Assembly (NCBI GenBank): GCA_041908165.1
Contig: JAYRFV010000123.1
Span: forward strand, 1-64,000
DNA from: JACQZU01 sp041908165
GTDB taxonomy: Bacteria; Acidobacteriota; Holophagae; Holophagales; Holophagaceae
Length of the DNA stretch: 64,000 bases
Direction: 5' to 3'
The position numbers and the translations under genes were made by a program. This document shows positions 40,587-56,656 of this stretch, piece after piece. The notes beneath the pieces were generated by a model. That model saw nothing but the letters and a program-made list of their open reading frames with translations, ran no database searches and was not told the DNA's origin. How positions within the stretch are numbered: the first letter of the stretch is position 1; every line of letters starts with the position of its first letter.

Positions 40587-41309
40587 ATGCGATTCCTCGG
40601 ACCCCACGCCTGCCGGGAGGCGCTGGAGCGCGGCGAACTGCAGGTGCTGCGGATCTCCCCACAGGCCTGGGGCCGGGCCACGGAACTGCGCGAGGCGGCC
40701 CGGGCGCAGGGCGTGGTGGTGCACCGCGAGCCGGTTGACGGCCTCGACCGCCGGGCCGAGGGCCAGCGCCACCAGGGCTGCCTCGGCGAAGGCAGCGGCA
40801 TCGACCTGTCCCCGCTCGAGGCGCTGCTGGCGCTGCCCGCGGCGAAGGGCGCGGCCCCGCTGGTGCTGGCCCTGGACGGCGTCACCGATCCGCACAACTT
40901 CGGCGCCATTCTCCGTTCCGCCGCCGCCGCCGGCGCCGACGGCGTGCTCTTCCCCGAGCGGCGCTCCGCCCAGCCCAACGACGTCGTGAACCGGGCCAGC
41001 GCCGGCACCGCCGGGAGGGTCCCGCTGGTCCGCGCAGTCAATCTCGGCCGCGCCCTCGACGCCCTCAAGGAGGCCGGGTTCTGGATCTACGGGCTCGACG
41101 GCGGGAACGGGAGCCGCACCTACCTGGACGAGCGCTTCGAGGGCCCCACCGTCCTGGTGCTGGGTTCCGAAGGGGAGGGCCTGCACGCCAAGATCCGCGA
41201 ACGCTGCGACCAGCTGGTCCGGATCCCCATGCCCGGCGGGACGGAGAGCCTCAACGTCTCGGCCGCGGCGGCCGTGGTGCTGTTCCGCGTGCTGGCGGTG
41301 CGCGCCTGA
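40587..41309 (+). CDS. rlmB: TrmH/RlmB-type 2'-O-ribose rRNA methyltransferase
   Basis: A 240-residue SPOUT enzyme. The N-terminal L30e-like substrate domain (about 1-75) precedes the SAM knot domain with motif 1 (LDGVTDPHNFGAILRSA), motif 2 (VLGSEGEGL) and motif 3 (IPMPGGTESLNVSAAAAVVLF). RlmB methylates a 23S rRNA loop (Gm2251 in E. coli); a tRNA or other rRNA target cannot be excluded. It lies 20 nt after the porin gene. Confidence 0.9.
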   Translation: MRFLGPHACREALERGELQVLRISPQAWGRATELREAARAQGVVVHREPVDGLDRRAEGQRHQGCLGEGSGIDLSPLEALLALPAAKGAAPLVLALDGVTDPHNFGAILRSAAAAGADGVLFPERRSAQPNDVVNRASAGTAGRVPLVRAVNLGRALDALKEAGFWIYGLDGGNGSRTYLDERFEGPTVLVLGSEGEGLHAKIRERCDQLVRIPMPGGTESLNVSAAAAVVLFRVLAVRA

Positions 41310-41333
41310 TCCCCGGCTCCCTCGACTTTCCGC

Positions 41334-41360
41334 TTGTGGACCTCTCCTCGCCGTGATACT
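41334..41360 (+). promoter_or_regulatory. putative promoter of the tRNA-tuf operon
   Basis: TTGTGG and TGATACT (extended -10 with TG) are about 15 bp apart, 60 bp before tRNA-Tyr. The spacing is short, compensated by the extended -10. This is a sequence match only. Confidence 0.4.
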
Positions 41361-41420
41361 TTTGCAATTCCCTGTCAGGAAAGCCCTGCCTCGCAGCGCC
41401 CACCTGATAAGGATCCGTTC

Positions 41421-41507
41421 GCCGAGATGGCCGAGTGGTTAATGGCAGCAGACTGTAAATCTGCCGCGCAACGCGCTTCGGAGGTTCGAATCCTTCTCTC
41501 GGCACCA
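41421..41507 (+). tRNA. tRNA-Tyr(GUA)
   Basis: An 87-nt class II tRNA with a long variable arm. Acceptor GCCGAGA pairs with TCTCGGC, the anticodon stem GCAGA/TCTGC has loop CTGTAAA (anticodon GTA), and CCA is encoded. It is first of the tRNA trio before tuf. Confidence 0.97.
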
Positions 41508-41535
41508 GTTCTTTCGAGGAAGACTGGATGATCAA

Positions 41536-41611
<76 letters not shown>

Positions 41612-41633
41612 CCTCGACAACGAGCAGTGACAC

Positions 41634-41708
<75 letters not shown>

Positions 41709-41762
41709 CCTCGCACACACCAACCCGATCCCCATTTATCCCTTCATCTCCAGGAGGCACTC

Positions 41763-42962
41763 GTGGCCAAAGAGAAGTTCGACCGCTCCAAGCCCCACGT
41801 GAACATCGGCACCATCGGCCACGTGGACCACGGCAAAACCACCCTGACCGCCGCCATCACGTTCATCCTCGCCAAGAAGTTCGGCGGCGAGACCAAGAGC
41901 TACGAGCAGATCGACTCCGCGCCCGAGGAGAAGGCGCGCGGGATCACCATCAACACCGCCCACGTCGAGTACCAGACCAACACGCGCCACTACGCGCACG
42001 TGGACTGCCCGGGCCACGCCGACTACGTGAAGAACATGATCACCGGCGCGGCGCAGATGGACGGCGCCATCCTGGTGGTGGCCGCCACCGACGGCCCGAT
42101 GCCGCAGACCCGCGAGCACATCCTCCTGGCCCGCCAGGTCGGCGTGCCGGCGATGGTCGTGTACATGAACAAGACCGACATCGCCGACCCCGAGCTCACC
42201 GAGCTGGTCGAGATGGAGATCCGCGACCTGCTCAAGCAGTACCAGTTCCCCGGCGACGAGATCCCCATCGTGAAGGGCTCCGCCCGCCAGGCGATGGAGG
42301 CCGCGGTGGCCGGCAACATCGACGCCGCCGAGTGCTCCAGCATCTATGAGCTGATGGACGCCGTCGACAGCTACATCCCGACCCCCAGCCGCGCCGTCGA
42401 CAAGCCGTTCATCATGCCGATCGAGGACGTGTTCACCATCACCGGACGCGGCACCGTCGTGACCGGCCGCATCGAGCAGGGCGTGGTCAAGGTCGGCGAG
42501 GAGATCGAGATCGTCGGCATCAAGGAGACCGTCAAGAAGGTCGTGACCGGCGTCGAGATGTTCCGCAAGCAGCTGGACCAGGGCCAGGCCGGCGACAACG
42601 CGGGCATCCTGCTCCGCGGCATCGACCGCAAGGACGTGGAGCGCGGCCAGGTGCTGGCCAAGCCCGGCAGCATCACCCCGCACACCAAGTTCACCGCCCA
42701 GGTCTACGTCCTGACCAAGGAGGAGGGCGGCCGGCACACCCCGTTCTTCAACAAGTACCGCCCGCAGTTCTACTTCCGCACCACCGACGTGACCGGCTCC
42801 ATCGAGCTCGAGGCCGGCCGCGAGATGGTGATGCCGGGCGACAACGTCACCCTGACGGTCGAGCTGATCCAGCCCATCGCCATGGACAAGGGCCTCAAGT
42901 TCGCCATCCGCGAAGGCGGCCGCACCGTCGGCGCCGGCAACGTCAGCGACATCATCGCCTGA
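41763..42962 (+). CDS. tuf: elongation factor Tu
   Basis: Delivers aminoacyl-tRNA to the ribosome; 399 residues. The G domain has GHVDHGKTT, RGITI, DCPGHADYVK, and G4 as NKTD (usually NKVD or NKCD); domains 2 and 3 are complete, ending in GGRTVGAGNVSDIIA. GTG start at 41763, preceded by AGGAGG at 8 nt; an upstream in-frame start would overlap tRNA-Thr. Another tuf copy may exist elsewhere (fus-tuf), not seen here. Confidence 0.97.
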   Translation: MAKEKFDRSKPHVNIGTIGHVDHGKTTLTAAITFILAKKFGGETKSYEQIDSAPEEKARGITINTAHVEYQTNTRHYAHVDCPGHADYVKNMITGAAQMDGAILVVAATDGPMPQTREHILLARQVGVPAMVVYMNKTDIADPELTELVEMEIRDLLKQYQFPGDEIPIVKGSARQAMEAAVAGNIDAAECSSIYELMDAVDSYIPTPSRAVDKPFIMPIEDVFTITGRGTVVTGRIEQGVVKVGEEIEIVGIKETVKKVVTGVEMFRKQLDQGQAGDNAGILLRGIDRKDVERGQVLAKPGSITPHTKFTAQVYVLTKEEGGRHTPFFNKYRPQFYFRTTDVTGSIELEAGREMVMPGDNVTLTVELIQPIAMDKGLKFAIREGGRTVGAGNVSDIIA

Positions 42963-42991
42963 CGCGCCCTCCGGGCTGAAAGGAGCATCAC

Positions 42992-43141
42992 ATGCGCGAC
43001 ATCGTCCACCTGCAGTGCACCGACTGCAAGCGCAAGAACTACAGCACCACCAAGAACAAGCGGACCACCACCGGGAAGCTCGAGTTCAAGAAGTTCTGCC
43101 GCTTCTGCGGGCACCACACGGCGCATCGCGAAGCCAAGTGA
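42992..43141 (+). CDS. rpmG: 50S ribosomal protein bL33
   Basis: A 49-residue zinc-ribbon form: CTDC and CRFC pairs flank NYSTTKNKRTTTGKLEFKKF. It lies 29 nt after tuf with GAAAGGAG as ribosome binding site. It is the usual gene between tuf and secE. Confidence 0.96.
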   Translation: MRDIVHLQCTDCKRKNYSTTKNKRTTTGKLEFKKFCRFCGHHTAHREAK

Positions 43142-43148
43142 ACACCTT

Positions 43149-43178
43149 CCGGCCGGCGGAATCTACCCCGCCGGCCGG
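43149..43178 (+). terminator. GC-rich hairpin between rpmG and tRNA-Trp
   Basis: An 11-bp perfect stem CCGGCCGGCGG / CCGCCGGCCGG with an 8-nt loop. No T-run follows, so it may be an RNA-processing or pausing structure that frees tRNA-Trp rather than a full terminator. Confidence 0.5.
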
Positions 43179-43188
43179 GGGCCACGCT

Positions 43189-43264
43189 AGGGGAGTAGCT
43201 CAGCTGGTAGAGCAGCGGACTCCAAATCCGCAGGTCGCGGGTTCGAACCCTGTCTCCCCTGCCA
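43189..43264 (+). tRNA. tRNA-Trp(CCA)
   Basis: 76 nt. Acceptor AGGGGAG pairs with CTCCCCT, anticodon stem GCGGA/TCCGC with loop CTCCAAA (anticodon CCA), discriminator G and encoded CCA. Its position before secE is classical. Confidence 0.97.
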
Positions 43265-43273
43265 CTTCCTGAC

Positions 43274-43307
43274 CTGGCCCCGGCGACCCTGCTGGGGCCA
43301 GTTTTTC
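43274..43307 (+). terminator. terminator after tRNA-Trp
   Basis: Stem CTGGCCCC / GGGGCCAG (8 bp), 12-nt loop, followed by TTTTTC. It lies between tRNA-Trp and secE, so secE-nusG may depend on read-through or on a weak promoter that I could not identify. Confidence 0.7.
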
Positions 43308-43323
43308 GAACCGAGGTACGTCC

Positions 43324-43515
43324 GTGATTGGCGCCATCAAGCACCAGACCAAGGAACTCCTGGCCGAGCTGAGCCGGGTGGACTGGCCCAGCAAGGACAA
43401 GGTCATGTCCTCCACCTGGTCCATCGTGATCGTGTCCGTGTTCGTCGGGTTCTTCCTCTGGGGCTCCGACATGGCCATCTCCTACCTCATGAAGTTCCTG
43501 CTGCCCGGCCACTGA
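43324..43515 (+). CDS. secE: preprotein translocase subunit SecE
   Basis: A 63-residue single-span form: amphipathic helix with ELSRVDWPSKDKV, then one transmembrane helix (about 31-58). It clamps SecY in the translocon. GTG start with GAGG upstream; it is followed by nusG after 9 nt. Confidence 0.94.
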   Translation: MIGAIKHQTKELLAELSRVDWPSKDKVMSSTWSIVIVSVFVGFFLWGSDMAISYLMKFLLPGH

Positions 43516-43524
43516 GGAGGGACC

Positions 43525-44160
43525 ATGACCGACCTCGACGAATCCACCGAAGCCCTCGCCGCCGGCTCCGCGCTCCCGCTCAACCGGATGGCCTGGTTCA
43601 TCATCCACACCTACTCCGGCTACGAGGCCAAGGTGATGGAGAGCCTGCGCCAGCGGATCAAGATGGAGGGCCGGCAGGACCACTTCGGCGACATCCAGAT
43701 CCCCGAGGAGACCTACGAGGAGATGAAGGTCGACGCCAAGTCCGGCAAGAAGGAGCGCGTCCTCAAGAAGCGCAAGTCCTTCCCGGGCTACATCCTGGTG
43801 CAGATCGCCGTGAACCGGAAGGAGAACGGCGACGAGATGGAGGACACCGACTGGCACCTGGTGCGCAACACGCCGAAGGTGACCTCCTTCGTCGGCGCCA
43901 ACAAGAAGCGGCCGACGCCGCTCACCGACGACGAAGTGCGCCAGATCATGAACCACCAGGAGGAGACCCAGGAGAAGCCCAAGCCGAAGTACCACTTCGA
44001 GAAGGGCGAGAAGGTCCGGATCGTCGACGGCCCCTTCGCCAACTTCGAGGGCGACGTCGAGGAGGTCCACGAGGAGCGCTCCACGATCAAGGTCATGGTC
44101 ACGGTCTTCGGCCGCTCCACCCCGGTGGAACTGGACTTCATCCAGGTGGAGAAGAGGTAG
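43525..44160 (+). CDS. nusG: transcription antitermination factor NusG
   Basis: 211 residues. NGN domain (WFIIHTYSGYEAKV, KSFPGYILVQ, VTSFVGANKKRPTPL) and C-terminal KOW domain (KGEKVRIVDGPFANFEGDVEEV). A charged insertion (KSGKKERVLKKRK) sits in the NGN domain, as in several phyla. It binds the RNA polymerase clamp and links to the ribosome or Rho. AGGAGG precedes the ATG. Confidence 0.97.
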   Translation: MTDLDESTEALAAGSALPLNRMAWFIIHTYSGYEAKVMESLRQRIKMEGRQDHFGDIQIPEETYEEMKVDAKSGKKERVLKKRKSFPGYILVQIAVNRKENGDEMEDTDWHLVRNTPKVTSFVGANKKRPTPLTDDEVRQIMNHQEETQEKPKPKYHFEKGEKVRIVDGPFANFEGDVEEVHEERSTIKVMVTVFGRSTPVELDFIQVEKR

Positions 44161-44208
44161 GGCCCCGATTTCCAAGGGACTTTCCGGAGTCCTTCGGGTA
44201 CACTTTCA

Positions 44209-44239
44209 GGTCCCGGCGCCCTCGCACCGGGACCTTTTC
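44209..44239 (+). terminator. nusG terminator / rplK leader hairpin
   Basis: Stem GGTCCCGG / CCGGGACC (8 bp), 10-nt loop, followed by TTTTC. A TACACT -10-like box just upstream (44199-44204) repeats the one before rpoB, but has no good -35 box. The following 90 nt to rplK contain no gene; an L1-binding leader structure is possible there. Confidence 0.6.
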
Positions 44240-44331
44240 AACCAGGTCGGCGGGCCTTTCCTGGGTCCGCGCCCTTCAAGGCGGCGGTCGCCGGCATTCG
44301 CCGGAATCCCCGCGGGAACAGGAGAACGCGC

Positions 44332-44763
44332 ATGGCGAAGAAGATCACCGGCTACATCAAGCTGCAGCTGCCCGCGGGCGAAGCCACCCCGGCCCCGCCG
44401 GTGGGCCCGGCGCTCGGCCAGCATGGCGTGAACATCATGGAGTTCGTCAAGCAGTTCAACGCGAAGTCCGTGAGCGCCGTGGAGAAGGGCACGATCCTCC
44501 CGGTGGTGATCACCGTCTACGGCGACCGCAGCTTCACCTTCATCCTCAAGACGCCCCCCGCGGCCGTGCTGATCAAGAAGAAGCTCGGCCTGGACAAGGG
44601 CAGCGCCACCCCCAACAAGGTGAAGGTCGGCAAGATCACCAAGGCGCAGATCGAGGAGATCGCCAAGGTGAAGATGCCCGACCTCAACGCCGGCAGCCTG
44701 GCCGCCGCCATGAAGACCATCGCCGGCTCGGCCCGCTCCATGGGCGTCGACGTCATCGACTAG
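44332..44763 (+). CDS. rplK: 50S ribosomal protein uL11
   Basis: 143 residues. N-terminal GYIKLQLPAGEATPAPPVGPALGQHGVNIMEF and the C-terminal RNA-binding domain ending in IAGSARSMGVDVI. It forms the GTPase-associated centre with 23S rRNA. ACAGGAGAACGCGC carries the ribosome binding site. Confidence 0.97.
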   Translation: MAKKITGYIKLQLPAGEATPAPPVGPALGQHGVNIMEFVKQFNAKSVSAVEKGTILPVVITVYGDRSFTFILKTPPAAVLIKKKLGLDKGSATPNKVKVGKITKAQIEEIAKVKMPDLNAGSLAAAMKTIAGSARSMGVDVID

Positions 44764-44878
44764 CCTTCCCCGGCGGCCGTCCGGCGGCCGCCCGGATCCA
44801 CTTCAGGTGACCCCGCGCCGTGCGGGCTCCCCGGCCACCGCGGCCGCATCCGCGGGAGATCAACGATAAGGAGCCACA

Positions 44879-45571
44879 ATGGCAAAGACCGGAAAGAAGT
44901 ACCGGGCTGCCTCGGCCAAGATCGAAGATCGCTCCTACGAGCTGAAGGACGCCCTCGCGGTCATCAAGGACACGGCCTACGCCAAGTTCGACGAGACCGT
45001 CGAGGTGCACATGAAGCTCGGTGTCGACCCCCGGCACGCGGACCAGATGGTCCGCGGCACCATCGTCCTGCCCCACGGAACGGGCAAGACCATGCGGGTG
45101 GCCGTCATCGCCCAGGGCGAGAAGATCAAGGATGCCGAGGCCGCCGGTGCGGAAATCGTGGGCGGTGACGATCTCGTCGAGAAGATCGCCGGCGGTTTCC
45201 TGGATTTCGACGCGCTGGTTGCGACCCCCGACATGATGAAGGGCGTCGGGCGGCTGGGCAAGGTGCTGGGGCCGCGCGGCCTCATGCCGAACCCGAAGAC
45301 CGGCACGGTGACCTTCGAGGTGGCCAAGGCCATCAAGGAGATCAAGGCCGGCAAGGTCGAGTACCGCGTGGACAAGACCGGGATCATCCACGCCCCGGTG
45401 GGCAAGATCTCCTTCGGCGTCGAGAAGCTCTTCGACAACGCCAAGGCGCTCATGGAAGCCGTGCAGAAGGCCAAGCCTTCGGCCGCCAAGGGCAAGTACA
45501 TCAAGTCCATCTTCATGGCATCCACCATGGGACCGAGCGTCTCGGTCGCTCCCAGCGTCCTTGAGAAGTGA
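44879..45571 (+). CDS. rplA: 50S ribosomal protein uL1
   Basis: 230 residues. It contains FDETVEVHMKLGVDPRHADQMVRG and GKLGxxLGPRGLMPNPKTGTVT-type segments of the L1 stalk protein, a translational repressor of its own operon in other bacteria. The 115-nt rplK-rplA gap ends in a GATAAGGAG ribosome binding site. Confidence 0.97.
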   Translation: MAKTGKKYRAASAKIEDRSYELKDALAVIKDTAYAKFDETVEVHMKLGVDPRHADQMVRGTIVLPHGTGKTMRVAVIAQGEKIKDAEAAGAEIVGGDDLVEKIAGGFLDFDALVATPDMMKGVGRLGKVLGPRGLMPNPKTGTVTFEVAKAIKEIKAGKVEYRVDKTGIIHAPVGKISFGVEKLFDNAKALMEAVQKAKPSAAKGKYIKSIFMASTMGPSVSVAPSVLEK

Positions 45572-45579
45572 GGCCGACC

Positions 45580-46071
45580 ATGGACCGCCAGCAGAAACAG
45601 AACCAGGTGGCCGAGCTCAAGCAGACCTTCAGCGGCGTCAACACCGCCGTGGTCCTCGAGTTCAAGGGCCTGACCGTCACCAAGGACACCGCCTTCCGGA
45701 AGAGCATCCGGGACAGCAAGGGGCACTACCGGGTGGCGAAGAACACCCTCCTGCGCCTCGCCGTCCAGGAGACCCCCTTCGCCTCCCTCGGGACCAAGTT
45801 CAAGGGGAACTCCGCGGTGGCCACGACCAAGGACGACATCGTCGGCCTGGCCAAGGCCATCCAGACCTTCCTCAAGGACAACCCCGCCGCCACCTTCAAG
45901 GCCGCCATCATGGACGGCAAGTCGGTGACCCCGGCCGAGTTCCAGGCGATCGCCGAGCTTCCGAGCCGGGATGCCCTGATCGGCAAGCTGCTGTTCCTCA
46001 TGCAGTACCCGATCTCCGGCCTGGCCGTGGCCCTCGACGCCATTCGCAAGCAGAAAGAGGATGTGGCCTAG
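45580..46071 (+). CDS. rplJ: 50S ribosomal protein uL10
   Basis: 163 residues; anchors the L7/L12 stalk. Segments VLEFKGLTVTKDTAFR, YRVAKNTLLRLA, FKGNSAVATT and a C-terminal L12-binding helix are present. It begins 8 nt after rplA, so the usual rplJ leader bound by L10 cannot lie in a separate intergenic region here. A GTG four codons upstream is an alternative start. Confidence 0.96.
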   Translation: MDRQQKQNQVAELKQTFSGVNTAVVLEFKGLTVTKDTAFRKSIRDSKGHYRVAKNTLLRLAVQETPFASLGTKFKGNSAVATTKDDIVGLAKAIQTFLKDNPAATFKAAIMDGKSVTPAEFQAIAELPSRDALIGKLLFLMQYPISGLAVALDAIRKQKEDVA

Positions 46072-46136
46072 GCGGCCCCGCCTGAGCCCGCATCCATCCC
46101 CTCAACCCGACCCATTCATCTGATTAGGAGAAAACC

Positions 46137-46514
46137 ATGGCACTCACCGCCGATCAGCTGATCCAGGAAATCGAATCCATGACCGTCCTCGACCTGGCCA
46201 ACCTGGTCAAGGCCCTCGAGGAGCGTTTCGGCGTGTCCGCCGCGGCCGTCTCGGTTGCCGGCCCGGCCGCCGGCGCCCCCGCCGCCGCCGTCGAGGAGCA
46301 GACCGAGTTCAACGTCGAGCTGACCGAGGCCGGCGCGAACAAGCTCAACGTCATCAAGGCGGTCCGCGAGATCGTCGCCGGCCTGGGCCTGAAGGAGGCC
46401 AAGGACCTGGTGGACGGCGCCCCGAAGATGGTCAAGGAGGCCGTGTCCAAGGACGAGGCCGCCAAGATCAAGGAAAAGCTCGAGGCCGCCGGCGCGAAGG
46501 TCACCGTCAAGTAG
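46137..46514 (+). CDS. rplL: 50S ribosomal protein bL12 (L7/L12)
   Basis: 125 residues: N-terminal dimerisation part, Ala-rich hinge (about 36-52) and the C-terminal factor-binding domain with KLNVIKAVREIVAGLGLKEAKDLV. ATTAGGAGAAAACC provides a strong ribosome binding site, fitting the need for several copies per ribosome. Confidence 0.97.
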   Translation: MALTADQLIQEIESMTVLDLANLVKALEERFGVSAAAVSVAGPAAGAPAAAVEEQTEFNVELTEAGANKLNVIKAVREIVAGLGLKEAKDLVDGAPKMVKEAVSKDEAAKIKEKLEAAGAKVTVK

Positions 46515-46568
46515 TCCAAGCCCGTCGAAGGACCCAAAGCGTGAGGTGCCCGGTTGGCGCCTTGCGCT

Positions 46569-46604
46569 TTGCGCCTTTGACGAAAACTGGTACACTTGTA
46601 GCTT
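46569..46604 (+). promoter_or_regulatory. putative internal promoter(s) of rpoBC
   Basis: Two overlapping candidates lie in the 310-nt rplL-rpoB gap: TTGCGC-16-TACACT (46569-46596) and TTGACG-16-TAGCTT (46577-46604). The gap has no gene. It would let rpoBC be expressed partly apart from the ribosomal genes. Confidence 0.5.
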
Positions 46605-46702
46605 GCCCCTGGCCTGGCCTCCGGGGGCGAACCCATCCTGGCCACCTCCGTAGGCTTAGGTTGCGACCACAGAATCGCGTTCGACCTTGTAAAAAGTCAG
46701 TG

Positions 46703-46739
46703 CCAGCCCTTCTCCCCTGACGGGGACCAGAGGCTGGCC
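46703..46739 (+). promoter_or_regulatory. rpoB leader hairpin (possible attenuator)
   Basis: Outer stem GCCAGCC (46703-46709) with GGCTGGC (46733-46739) and inner stem TCCCC/GGGGA around TGAC. No T-run follows. In E. coli an attenuator and an RNase III site lie between rplL and rpoB; this hairpin holds the same position, which is the only support for a regulatory role. Confidence 0.4.
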
Positions 46740-46824
46740 TTCGGCCTGTCCGTCCCGTTCATCCCAGCCCGGCCTCCCCGGGCGTGGTTCCGTCGCCCCC
46801 CAGAAGTCCCGATTGGAGCGATCC

Positions 46825-51303
<4,479 letters not shown>

Positions 51304-51350
51304 GCCCCCGAGACGATCCGATTTTGGCGAACTGAACGATCGAGGTCCCC

Positions 51351-55568
<4,218 letters not shown>

Positions 55569-55591
55569 CCGATCCGGCCTGCGGGAAAAGG

Positions 55592-55623
55592 AACGGCCCC
55601 GGAAGGGGCCGTTTCATTTTTCC
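55592..55623 (+). terminator. rpoBC operon terminator
   Basis: Stem AACGGCCCC / GGGGCCGTT (9 bp) with a GGAA tetraloop, followed by TCATTTTTCC. It lies 23 nt after the rpoC stop. Confidence 0.9.
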
Positions 55624-55731
55624 GGCCCGTCCTCCAGGCCACCTCCGAGGCGGCTATATTGCTCCCCGACGGATCCGCTTTTTCTTCCGGAAACCCTGGC
55701 GGGACATGAGGTTGGGAATACTTTCCCGGTG

Positions 55732-55798
55732 GTTACACAATCACCTGGGATCGGGTAGAGTGGGGGATCGCGGGCCGAACCCTGTGACCTTGGTCACT
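55732..55798 (+). promoter_or_regulatory. putative act operon promoter with CRP/FNR-like site
   Basis: The 344-nt rpoC-actA gap holds the rpoC terminator and then this region. GTTACA-17-TAGAGT (55732-55760) is a possible promoter. 23 bp further on is TGTGACCTTGGTCACT (55783-55798), a TGTGA-N6-TCAC motif typical of CRP/FNR-family sites, about 115 bp before actA. Placed downstream of the proposed start it would act as a roadblock; a different promoter would change that. The remaining stretch to actA shows nothing else. Confidence 0.4.
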
Positions 55799-55912
55799 CG
55801 GTACCGGGTCCTGAGCCCGCCCTGCCAGGCCGGAAGCCGGAAGCTTCCCCGCGCAGGGCGGTGATCCCCTGGCTTTCCCTGCTTCCCCCCTGCGCCCTTC
55901 CGTGAGGTAGCG

Positions 55913-56476
55913 ATGCATCCCTTCGACCGCGCGACCCGCCTGGTCCTGCCGCTGGGCGCGGCGGCCGTGCTGGCCACCGTACTCGGGGTCGGCTGGTTCA
56001 CCCAGCCGGACCGCTTCGCCAAGGGCTACGCACCCACCCAGCCGGTGCCCTTCTCCCACCAGCTGCACGCGGGCGCCCTGCGGATCCCCTGCCAGTACTG
56101 CCACTCCGGCGTCGAGAAGTCGCGTCACGCCGGCATCCCGAGCGTCCAGCTGTGCATGGACTGCCACAAGGTGACGAAGACCGACCGCCCGGCGATCCAG
56201 GCCCTGACCAAGGCCTTCAACGAGGGCACCCCGGTGGTCTGGCAGCGGGTGCACACGCTTCCCGACCACGTGTTCTTCGACCACCGGCCCCACGTCAATG
56301 CCGGCATCGCGTGCCAGACCTGCCACGGCGAGGTGCAGACCATGCAGGTGCTCAGCCGGCAGATGGGGATGCGGATGGGCAACTGCCTGTCCTGCCACCG
56401 CGATCCGCGCCCGGCGCTCCCCAAGGATTCCAGGATCACGAAGGCGGCCGAGCACTGCGCCGCCTGCCACCGATAG
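55913..56476 (+). CDS. actA: alternative complex III subunit ActA, pentaheme cytochrome c
   Basis: 187 residues. One N-terminal membrane anchor (about 9-29) precedes a periplasmic domain with five CxxCH heme sites: CQYCH, CMDCH, CQTCH, CLSCH and CAACH. ActA passes electrons within ACIII, the quinol oxidoreductase that stands in for cytochrome bc1. The FSHQLHAG and FDHRPHVNAG histidine segments are likely distal heme ligands. First gene of the act operon; TGAGGTAGCG gives a modest ribosome binding site. Confidence 0.95.
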   Translation: MHPFDRATRLVLPLGAAAVLATVLGVGWFTQPDRFAKGYAPTQPVPFSHQLHAGALRIPCQYCHSGVEKSRHAGIPSVQLCMDCHKVTKTDRPAIQALTKAFNEGTPVVWQRVHTLPDHVFFDHRPHVNAGIACQTCHGEVQTMQVLSRQMGMRMGNCLSCHRDPRPALPKDSRITKAAEHCAACHR

Positions 56477-56485
56477 GAACCCACC

Positions 56486-56656
56486 ATGCACACGACCTCG
56501 CGAAGAGACCTCCTCGCCGGGCTGGCCTCCCTCGGCGCCCTGGCGGGGCTTGCGCCTGCCCGGACCGCCGAGCCCGCCAGCGAGGCTCCGGCCTCCCCCG
56601 CTCCCGGCCTCCTGCGGGTCCACCCGCCCCTCGATTCGGTGATGCGCCGTGACTGA
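56486..56656 (+). CDS. small Tat-signal protein in the act operon, 56 aa
   Basis: An ATG 9 nt after the actA stop opens a 56-codon frame whose stop overlaps the actB GTG start by 8 nt. The product begins with a twin-arginine signal (TSRRDLLAGLASLGALAGLAPA) and leaves only about 30 residues, rich in Ala, Pro and Glu, ending in RVHPPLDSVMRRD. No family is recognised. It has no cysteine. The tight packing supports expression; it could be a small ACIII subunit or a Tat-targeted escort. A random frame would not be expected to start with a clean twin-arginine signal. Confidence 0.6.
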   Translation: MHTTSRRDLLAGLASLGALAGLAPARTAEPASEAPASPAPGLLRVHPPLDSVMRRD

